Source: Clostridium amylolyticum
Lineage (GTDB): Bacteria; Bacillota; Clostridia; Clostridiales; Clostridiaceae
Assembly: GCF_900142075.1 (NCBI RefSeq)
Contig: NZ_FQZO01000004.1
Span: 1-64,000, forward strand
Reading direction: 5' to 3'
DNA length: 64,000 bases
Made by a program: the position numbers and the translations under genes. Positions within the stretch are counted from its first letter, which is position 1; each line of letters opens with the position of its first letter. Shown here one piece after another: positions 57,841-64,000 of this stretch. The notes beneath the pieces were generated by a model. The model was not told the origin of the DNA and made no database searches. It was given only the letters and a program-made list of their open reading frames with translations.

Positions 57841-60102
57841 TTACAACATTTCTAGGGGTGCAATAGATAGAAGCAATGTCTTTAACCCTTGATTGTCAAA
57901 GGCAATAGTAAGCTTCACATCATCTTTTTCTTCTATAACCTTTATAATAGTACCCACTCCAAATTTGCTATGCTTTACCTTAAGTCCTATAGAGGCATCG
58001 CTAGGAGTAAGTTTTTTGCTTTCTCCTCCTTCTAGAATCTCTTCTATGGATCTTAAAGGAGATTTATTATAATTTGAGTGATTATAATTATTTCTAAGGC
58101 TATGAGGGTTATTATAATCTCTATAAGAGCTTCCATGTTCTTTTTTTGCTGGCTTTTCAAGTTTTTGTCCACTTTTATTTACATGTTCTTTTAATGTTAC
58201 AGATATTTCATTTAAAAAATCAGATTGAGCATAGGCTACTGTTCTTCCAAATACCCTTCTCACTTCTGCAGAGGACATATACAGTATTTCTTTGGCCCTG
58301 GTTATACCTACATAACAAAGTCTTCTTGACTCCTCCATCTCTTTAGGGTCATTTAAAGAAGCTGTACCTGGGAATATACCATTTTCCATACCTACCATAA
58401 ATACTACAGGAAACTCCAAGCCCTTGGCGCTATGTACAGTCATCAAAACTACAGAATCAGAAGTTTCATCATAATTATCCACATCAGAAACTAAAGTAAC
58501 TTTCTCTAAAAATGCCGATAAAGTTTTATCTTCTGAGGACTTTTCAAACTCCACCGCCGCAGATACCAATTCTTTTAAGTTTTCAATTCTACTTTCATCT
58601 TCAGGGTTATTGGATTTTTTAAGGTCTTCCATATAACCTGTCTTTTCTAATATATATTCTATAAACATAGAAACGGATAACTGTTCCTTCATCACCATAA
58701 AATCTTCTGATATTTCCACAAAATTATTTAGTGACTTTATATTTCTTGAGGTTAACCCTGGTACAGTATTTATATCCAGCATAACATTATAAAGATTATC
58801 ATCTATAGAATTAGCAAAGTCTTGTACTTTAGCCACCGTGGCATCCCCAATATTTCTTTTGGGAACATTTATTATCCTTCTAAGACTTACTTCATCTAAA
58901 GGATTGTTGATAAATTTAAGATAAGCCATTATATCCTTTATTTCTTTTCTGTCATAGAACTTTAGTCCCCCTATTATTCTATAGGGTATATCCTTTTTTA
59001 TAAAAATATCTTCAAATACTCTAGACTGAGCATTGGTTCTATAAAGGATGGCAAAGTCACTATACTTTTTGTCACTACTTGCTATTAATCTATTTATCTC
59101 ACAAGCTGCAAAGTCTCCTTCATCCATATCTGAAAAAGCTCTGTAGACCTTTATCTTTTCTCCTGCCACATCTTCTGTTCTTAAAACCTTACTTTTTCTT
59201 TCTAAATTGTTTTGAATCACTCCATTGGCAGCATTTAAAATATTAGCTTTAGAACGGTAATTTTGCTCTAATTTAATGACTACAGTATTAGGATAGTCTT
59301 TTTCAAAATCCAGAATGTTTCTAAGGTCTGCCCCTCTCCATCCATAAATGGATTGGTCATCGTCCCCCACCACACAGATATTTTTATACTTGTATGCAAG
59401 TAATCTTATTAACTCATACTGTGCTTTATTTGTATCTTGATATTCATCTACCATAATATATTTGAATTTCTTTTGGTAAAATTCTAATACCTCTTGTTCC
59501 TTCTTAAATAACTCTATAGTTTTGCAGATAATATCATCAAAATCTAAAGCATTATTAGCTTTAAGCTTTTTTTGATATAGTATATAAGCATCTGCTATTT
59601 TATCTTCTCTAAAATTAGTTTCATTTTGTTTTTTAAACTGTTCTGGAGTTACAAGATTATCCTTTGATCTTCCTATCTTGCTTAGTATCTCTCCTTCAGC
59701 AATATCTTTATCATTGATGTTTAACTCAGCTATAACTTGTTTTATTAAAGCTTTTTGATCATAAGTGTCATAAATAGTAAAGTCTTTTTTGTAACCTATT
59801 TTATCGATTTCTCTTCTTAGTATACGCACGCAGCTAGAATGGAAGGTAGAAATCCACATATATTCCGCTTCATCTCCCACTAAAGCACGTACTCTTTCTT
59901 TCATTTCTCCCGCTGCCTTATTAGTAAAGGTAATAGCAAGTATCTGGGAAGGATATATGTTAAGGTCTTGAATCATATGCGCCATTCTGTAAGTTAATAC
60001 TCTAGTTTTTCCTGATCCTGCACCAGCTAATATAAGTAGCGGTCCATCGATGGTGGTAGCTGCTTTATACTGCTCTTCATTAAGTAAATTTTTAAGGTCC
60101 AT
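57841..60102 (-). CDS. pcrA: ATP-dependent DNA helicase PcrA
   Basis: 753 residues of superfamily 1. LNEEQYKAATTIDGPLLILA, Walker A GAGSGKTRVLTYR, AITFTNKAAGEMKERV, motif II VDEYQDTNKAQYE, QSIYGWRGAD, LEQNYRS and a late GLEFPVVFMVGMENGIFPG with TRAK. Unwinds DNA 3' to 5' in repair and plasmid replication. The last about 100 residues hold a low-complexity stretch followed by a GVGTIIKVIEE Tudor-like tail. Start after AGGAGTGATTAC. 12 bases upstream of the ligA leader. Confidence 0.96.
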   Translation of the reverse strand: MDLKNLLNEEQYKAATTIDGPLLILAGAGSGKTRVLTYRMAHMIQDLNIYPSQILAITFTNKAAGEMKERVRALVGDEAEYMWISTFHSSCVRILRREIDKIGYKKDFTIYDTYDQKALIKQVIAELNINDKDIAEGEILSKIGRSKDNLVTPEQFKKQNETNFREDKIADAYILYQKKLKANNALDFDDIICKTIELFKKEQEVLEFYQKKFKYIMVDEYQDTNKAQYELIRLLAYKYKNICVVGDDDQSIYGWRGADLRNILDFEKDYPNTVVIKLEQNYRSKANILNAANGVIQNNLERKSKVLRTEDVAGEKIKVYRAFSDMDEGDFAACEINRLIASSDKKYSDFAILYRTNAQSRVFEDIFIKKDIPYRIIGGLKFYDRKEIKDIMAYLKFINNPLDEVSLRRIINVPKRNIGDATVAKVQDFANSIDDNLYNVMLDINTVPGLTSRNIKSLNNFVEISEDFMVMKEQLSVSMFIEYILEKTGYMEDLKKSNNPEDESRIENLKELVSAAVEFEKSSEDKTLSAFLEKVTLVSDVDNYDETSDSVVLMTVHSAKGLEFPVVFMVGMENGIFPGTASLNDPKEMEESRRLCYVGITRAKEILYMSSAEVRRVFGRTVAYAQSDFLNEISVTLKEHVNKSGQKLEKPAKKEHGSSYRDYNNPHSLRNNYNHSNYNKSPLRSIEEILEGGESKKLTPSDASIGLKVKHSKFGVGTIIKVIEEKDDVKLTIAFDNQGLKTLLLSIAPLEML

Positions 60103-60217
60103 GTAATCACTCCTAAAATTTTAAGGCAATAATATTAATATTTATAAGTCTATATTTATAAATTATAGCATAAAAAAAACTATTTAATCATTTCATTATA
60201 ATTATTAAAAAAGAAAA

Positions 60218-60239
60218 GCTTTACATATATATGTAAAGC
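60218..60239 (-). terminator. Terminator after the yerC-type gene
   Basis: GCTTTACATATATATGTAAAGC, a 22-base perfect palindrome, followed on the minus strand by TTTTCTTTTTT. It ends 9 bases before the stop of the YerC-like gene and lies 116 bases before pcrA. Confidence 0.85.
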
Positions 60240-60247
60240 CTAAAAGT

Positions 60248-60559
60248 CTATTTCTTGTTTTCTTTCCAGTCTACTCTTTCAAAAATTAGGTTATATCCAT
60301 CACTACCATAATTTAATGCTCTATTTATCCTTGAAATGGTAGCGGTACTTGCACCCGTTGTACTAGCAATATCGAGATATGTACGTCTTTGTTTAAGCAT
60401 TTTTGCAACTTGAAGTCTTTGTTCTAATGCTTTTATTTCGTTAATAGTACAGATATCATCAAAAAATCTGTAACATTCCTCACGATCTTTAAGACTTAAA
60501 ATGGCATCAAACAGGAAATCCATTTCTTCGCTTTCAAGCTTTGACTTATAATCCCCCAT
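60248..60559 (-). CDS. YerC/YecD family TrpR-like DNA-binding protein
   Basis: 103 residues. The helix-turn-helix segment RTYLDIASTTGASTATISRI followed by NRALNYGSDGYNLI is that of the YerC/TrpR-related family; EEMDFLFDAILSLKDREEC fits its N-terminal part. A probable small transcription regulator of unknown target. Site CAGGGAGTGAGG before ATG. Confidence 0.9.
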   Translation of the reverse strand: MGDYKSKLESEEMDFLFDAILSLKDREECYRFFDDICTINEIKALEQRLQVAKMLKQRRTYLDIASTTGASTATISRINRALNYGSDGYNLIFERVDWKENKK

Positions 60560-60599
60560 AACCTCACTCCCTGATATTTTAATATACTATTATTCTACC

Positions 60600-60628
60600 A
60601 CTATAAACCAAATCACGCCATATGTAAA
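60600..60628 (-). promoter_or_regulatory. Promoter of the yerC-type gene
   Basis: -35 TTTACA (60623-60628), 17-base spacer, -10 TATAGT (60600-60605). The transcript would start near 60593 with a 34-base leader. Confidence 0.65.
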
Positions 60629-60700
60629 AAACATTTCATTCCAATAATTATATTGAATTAATTTATTCAATAACCATATAATTTGATTTTAGAAAAAACA

Positions 60701-60730
60701 AAACGCAGCCTTTGGGGCAAAGCTGCGTTT
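60701..60730 (-). terminator. Terminator of the candidate small RNA
   Basis: AAACGCAGC/GCTGCGTTT extended by TTT/AAA, loop GGGGC, followed on the minus strand by TGTTTTTTCT. It may also catch read-through from the pseudouridine synthase gene. Confidence 0.88.
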
Positions 60731-60782
60731 AGCATGTTAATAAATAAAAAGGGGGCTATTATCCTTTTATTTATCCTTGCAT
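60701..60782 (-). ncRNA. Candidate small RNA, about 80 bases
   Basis: A near-consensus promoter (60787-60815) fires into a short stretch with no gene and stops at a strong terminator 50-80 bases later. The only frame is ATG CAA GGA TAA. The RNA can form AATAAAAGG/CCTTTTTATT around a short loop, then the terminator stem. It lies in the 363 bases between the YerC-type gene and the pseudouridine synthase gene; the rest of that space is the two promoters. Confidence 0.55.
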
Positions 60783-60786
60783 CAAT

Positions 60787-60815
60787 ATTATAGTTTACCC
60801 CTAAAAATTTTGCAA
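60787..60815 (-). promoter_or_regulatory. Promoter of the candidate small RNA
   Basis: -35 TTGCAA (60810-60815), 17-base spacer, -10 TATAAT (60787-60792). No gene start follows before the terminator at 60701-60730. Confidence 0.75.
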
Positions 60816-60922
60816 GTATTAAAAGACTAAAAGTGTAATATTTTTATCAAATATGCAATTTTTCCGTTTTTTTTAATATAAATAGATTTTTAACATTCAT
60901 TTTATAGACTTTATTTAATCAT

Positions 60923-61639
60923 CTATATAGATTTTAATATATTAACTTCTTCTTCTGTCAGCTCTCTATACTCTCCTTCTTGTAAATTTTCATCCAAGTC
61001 TAGAGAAGCAAATCTAATTCTCTTTAAGTAAGTAACCTTTTTGCCTAAGCTTTCAAACATCCTTTTAACTTGATGAAATTTACCTTCTTGAAGGGTTACT
61101 TCTACCTTAGAACCTTCACTTAAGGCTTCTAATATGCTGAGCTTTGCAGGTAAGCACTTATATTCATCATCTAATATAACCCCTTTATTAAAAGCCTCTA
61201 CATCTGAAAGCTCCACCATTTTATCTATCTCTGCATAGTAAACCTTATCCACATGCCACTTGGGAGATATAAGCCTATGGTTTAACTCACCATCATTAGT
61301 TAGAAGTAAAAGCCCTACTGTGTCTTTATCCAATCTACCTACAGGAAATGGATTAAATACTGAATGGTCTGGATGAAGCAAGTCTACCACAGTTTCATCA
61401 TAATTATCATAAGTGGCAGACACCACTCCATCAGGTTTATTCATCATCAAATAAATATACCTTTTATAAATTACTTCTTTGCCATTTACATGAATTTTAC
61501 ATTTTTCAGGATCTACCTGCATAGATGAATCTTTAATAGTTTCTCCATCTACTTCCACCATACCTTTTTTAACTATGGTTTTTATTTCTTTTCTTGATCC
61601 ATATCCAAGATTAGATAATATTTTGTCTATTCTCTCCAA
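60923..61639 (-). CDS. rRNA pseudouridine synthase, RsuA family
   Basis: 238 residues. An N-terminal S4 RNA-binding domain (RIDKILSNLGYGSRKEIKTI), then the catalytic domain with PVGRLDKDTVGLLLLTNDGE, whose Asp is the pseudouridine-forming residue, and EGKFHQVKRMFES at the C-terminus. It modifies a uridine of ribosomal RNA; 16S U516 is the usual RsuA target. TTG start at 61639, 8 bases after AGGAG. Follows deoD closely, probably one transcript. Confidence 0.92.
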   Translation of the reverse strand: MERIDKILSNLGYGSRKEIKTIVKKGMVEVDGETIKDSSMQVDPEKCKIHVNGKEVIYKRYIYLMMNKPDGVVSATYDNYDETVVDLLHPDHSVFNPFPVGRLDKDTVGLLLLTNDGELNHRLISPKWHVDKVYYAEIDKMVELSDVEAFNKGVILDDEYKCLPAKLSILEALSEGSKVEVTLQEGKFHQVKRMFESLGKKVTYLKRIRFASLDLDENLQEGEYRELTEEEVNILKSI

Positions 61640-61677
61640 AGCTTTCACTCCTTTTTCTGGGTATGCTCTTTTGTACT

Positions 61678-62379
61678 TTACTCTGCCACCTCTAAAGCTA
61701 ATTCAATCATCTTAAGGAAAGTAAGCTGTCTTTCCTCTGCTGTGGTTTCTTCTTGAGTTATTAAAGAATCACTTACAGTTAATATGGATAACGCCTTTGC
61801 TCCTTCTCTAGCTGCATTGGTGTAGAGCTCTGCAGTTTCCATCTCTATTCCCATTACTCCATATTTAGCCCAAAGCTTCCAATCTTCAGCATTGTCATTA
61901 TAAAATAAGTCACTGGTTAGAACGCTTCCACCTTTTATATCTATGCCCATTTCCTGAGCTTTTGAATATGCTTTATGTATTAAATCAAAGCTTGCTGTAG
62001 GTGCATAATCCATGCCATTAAATCGCATTTTATTCACTCCAGAGTTTGTAGAAGCACTTAAAGCTAAAAGGGTGTCTCTTACCTTTATATCTTTATTTAT
62101 AGAGCCACAAGTGCCTACTCTTATTAAATTCTTAACACCATAAAACTTAATAAGTTCGTTTACATATATAGAGATTGAAGGTATTCCCATACCAGTTCCC
62201 TGTACAGATACTCTCTTTCCCTTATAATAACCTGTGAAGCCCAGCATACCTCTTACTTCATTATAGCAAGTACAGTTTTCTAAATACTTCTCTGCAATAA
62301 ATTTTGCCCTTAAAGGATCTCCAGGCAGCAATATACTTTCTGCAATATCCCCAGGTTTTGCTCCAATATGTGTACTCAT
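61678..62379 (-). CDS. deoD: Purine nucleoside phosphorylase DeoD
   Basis: 233 residues of the hexameric high-molecular-mass type. STHIGAKPGDIAESILLPGDPLRAKF at the start (phosphate loop), GTGMGIPSISIYVNELI, IRVGTCGSI and MGIEMETAELYTNAA (nucleoside site). It splits purine nucleosides to base and sugar phosphate for salvage. Strong site AGGAGG. First of a pair with the RsuA-type gene. Confidence 0.95.
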   Translation of the reverse strand: MSTHIGAKPGDIAESILLPGDPLRAKFIAEKYLENCTCYNEVRGMLGFTGYYKGKRVSVQGTGMGIPSISIYVNELIKFYGVKNLIRVGTCGSINKDIKVRDTLLALSASTNSGVNKMRFNGMDYAPTASFDLIHKAYSKAQEMGIDIKGGSVLTSDLFYNDNAEDWKLWAKYGVMGIEMETAELYTNAAREGAKALSILTVSDSLITQEETTAEERQLTFLKMIELALEVAE

Positions 62380-62473
62380 TATTATTCCTCCTATTAACCT
62401 TTAAATGTTTAAAGTTTTCCGTATATGTATTATATCATTGAAGTAGGTATAATAATCAATGTATTTATAAAAA

Positions 62474-62501
62474 AACAGTTACTTCATTAGAAATAACTGT
62501 T
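62474..62501 (-). terminator. Terminator after the lytic transglycosylase gene
   Basis: Eight-base arms AACAGTTA/TAACTGTT, 12-base loop, followed on the minus strand by TTTTTTTATAAAT. Ten bases from the stop. Confidence 0.88.
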
Positions 62502-62510
62502 AAATGCATA

Positions 62511-63203
62511 TTATATCACTTTTGAATTTTTATTATAATAATTCATTACTTTTTTTACATAGTTTTGTGTTTCCTTAGGCATTTTATATATATCTTGTAA
62601 AGAAGTCACCCCTCTTCTTCTTACGGTGCCTGGACCGGCATTATAAGCCATAAGGGACATTTCTATATTCTTATACTTATCTAAAAAGCCTTTTAGCTGC
62701 TTAATGCCTCCTCTAATATTGTCTTCTATATCAAAGGGATTCTTTACTCCATCCTCTACGCAGTTTTCCGGCATAAGCTGCATTAAACCCATAGCTCCAG
62801 CACTAGATACACACAAAGGATTGTAGTCTGACTCTTGCTTTATAATAGCATGAATTAAATTACTATCCACATCAAACTCCTTAGAGTATTTTTCCACCGC
62901 ACTATTTATTAAGTTCATTTTTTGTGAGGTGCTTTCTTTTATCTTATTTGTACTTTTATAAGCAGCTTCTTTTATAGCAGTGATGGTTTGTAAGCTGCTA
63001 TCTTCTTGTAAGGTTAAGCTGTTCAAATTTTCACCTAGAAAGTTAGAACTTAACCCTGAAAGGTCAAAGTCAGGATTTTCTGTTGCTGCTTTCATAAGAC
63101 TTTCTAAAACTATTTCAAAAGCAGGTCCATCTCCTAAAGTCTTTTTCATAAATGATGATAAAATTTGAAGTCCTAAAACATCTTCAGGCTTATTTATATT
63201 CAT
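62511..63203 (-). CDS. Lytic transglycosylase (SLT type)
   Basis: 230 residues. The C-terminal domain from about 105 has DSNLIHAIIKQESDYNPL with catalytic Glu124, SAGAMGLMQLMPE and SLMAYNAGPGTVRRRG, all typical of Slt70-like enzymes that cut glycan strands of peptidoglycan. No signal peptide is seen; the first 90 residues are a linker-like helical part with Ser/Lys-rich sequence (KSTNKIKESTSQKMN). How it reaches the wall is unknown. Site AAGGTGG before ATG. Confidence 0.9.
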   Translation of the reverse strand: MNINKPEDVLGLQILSSFMKKTLGDGPAFEIVLESLMKAATENPDFDLSGLSSNFLGENLNSLTLQEDSSLQTITAIKEAAYKSTNKIKESTSQKMNLINSAVEKYSKEFDVDSNLIHAIIKQESDYNPLCVSSAGAMGLMQLMPENCVEDGVKNPFDIEDNIRGGIKQLKGFLDKYKNIEMSLMAYNAGPGTVRRRGVTSLQDIYKMPKETQNYVKKVMNYYNKNSKVI

Positions 63204-63253
63204 TTGTACACCACCTTTAGTAAAGCTAAGTTATTTATCGTATAGTTTTTTAT

Positions 63254-64000
63254 TTAATTAACCTCTAATTTAAATATATCATAATCTTCATAAGATACTT
63301 TTTTATAAAAGCTTCTGCTTAAGGCTAGCAATCTATATGTCCCGCTTATAAAAGGTATAAAGGTATAATAATTCTTTTTACTATATCTTTGAACCAATTT
63401 CCAGTTTTCTTCTTCCATTAGATAAAATTCATAACATACATCCTTACCGCCCTCACTATTTACCACGAAAGTTACTTCTTCATTTCTCTTAGCCTTTACT
63501 AAGCTGCTTTTTATCTTGGTATTAGTTACAGGTAAAGCTTCATGGATATAAATTTTGGTTTCCTTCTTTTCATCGTAACCTTCTTTACATTGTATATTTT
63601 TAGAATAAATCTCCAAATTATACTTTCCACTTACCTTGGGAGTAAATTTGAATTTCTTAACTTTACTATACTCTGTAGATTCAACAGGATGCCCATTAAT
63701 GCTAATACAATATTTTAAAAGAGTTTCTTTAGCATTTTGAGTTATCACTTCAATTTCTATGTCATCTTCCACCATATAATATTCCTTAGAGGGTATGAGT
63801 ATATAGTCTATAATACCTGGTATATAGTCTCTTACATTAAAAAATATAAAGGTATGACTATCATAATCCTTGTGAGAATATTTATCCCTTACCCTTATTT
63901 CTAGTTCATACTCTCCTGACTGTTCCGGAGTGAAATTAACCCAATTGGCAATGCCAAAATTTATTTTTTCCACTTCCTCCTTATCTTTATATACTATAAA
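63254..64000 (-). CDS. Surface-type protein with Y_Y_Y-like beta domains, partial at the right edge
   Basis: The frame is open to base 64000, so the N-terminus lies outside the window; 248 residues are seen and the GTG at 63973 need not be the start. Repeated beta-sandwich units end in TPEQSGEYELEIRVRDKYS, TPKVSGKYNLEIYSKN and IPFISGTYRLLALSRSF, the xSGxYxLxxxxR pattern of triple-tyrosine (Y_Y_Y) domains found in surface or sensor proteins. Function not known. It lies 50 bases upstream of the lytic transglycosylase gene, same strand. Confidence 0.8.
   Translation of the reverse strand, partial: FIVYKDKEEVEKINFGIANWVNFTPEQSGEYELEIRVRDKYSHKDYDSHTFIFFNVRDYIPGIIDYILIPSKEYYMVEDDIEIEVITQNAKETLLKYCISINGHPVESTEYSKVKKFKFTPKVSGKYNLEIYSKNIQCKEGYDEKKETKIYIHEALPVTNTKIKSSLVKAKRNEEVTFVVNSEGGKDVCYEFYLMEEENWKLVQRYSKKNYYTFIPFISGTYRLLALSRSFYKKVSYEDYDIFKLEVN

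Overview
The window is AT-rich DNA from a low-GC Gram-positive, spore-forming anaerobe, most likely Clostridium in the strict sense. Supporting signs are the pcrA-ligA-gatCAB gene order, ytaF, strong AGGAGG-type ribosome binding sites, an isoleucine T-box, a CIRCE operator and genes packed between intrinsic terminators. No species is assigned, because only the first bases of 16S rRNA are present.

Layout. 1-441: 5' end of a leftward rRNA operon with its promoter and boxA. 442-2703: folA-thyA, a 42-residue protein and a histidine phosphatase. 2.9-6.2 kb: an unknown gene, then a three-part set (lipoprotein, lipase-like protein with a helical C-terminal domain, small helical protein in two overlapping frames) that resembles the TilA/TslA/TlaA effector set of type VII secretion. 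6.3-11.3 kb: a 1646-residue wall-anchored S8 protease. 11.4-17.5 kb: Nudix hydrolase, a PLD-helicase-DUF3427 protein, and an ECF sigma/anti-sigma pair behind an ECF-type promoter. 17.5-19.6 kb: htpG under CIRCE control. 19.6-24.9 kb: the livJ-H-M-G-F branched-chain amino acid transporter, preceded by a T-box with an ATC (Ile) specifier. 25-37 kb: an accessory region with many N-acetyltransferases and small single genes, containing duplicated gene starts and gene remnants. 37-44 kb: membrane proteins, an amidase autolysin, an alpha/beta hydrolase, a DUF2935 protein and others.

44.05-45.05 kb holds eleven leftward tRNA genes behind one promoter. 45.2-48.0 kb is the AIR synthase-like/rph/rdgB/yfcE cluster. 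48-52 kb has an unknown 465-residue protein, a peptide-binding lipoprotein and small proteins, followed by a strongly structured rightward RNA candidate that ends in a terminator. 52.3-60.1 kb is the pcrA-ligA-gatCAB gene set. 60.2-64 kb has the yerC-type regulator, a candidate small RNA, a pseudouridine synthase, deoD, a lytic transglycosylase and a partial Y_Y_Y-type protein that runs off the right edge.

Most genes point leftward. Convergent genes often share one hairpin that also contains their stop codons. The observations most worth following are the TslA-like set, the structured RNA at 52.16-52.33 kb whose 3' part recurs in the tRNA cluster, the candidate small RNA at 60.7 kb, and the duplicated or decayed segments in the acetyltransferase-rich region. 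All assignments come from reading motifs by eye; no database search was possible.
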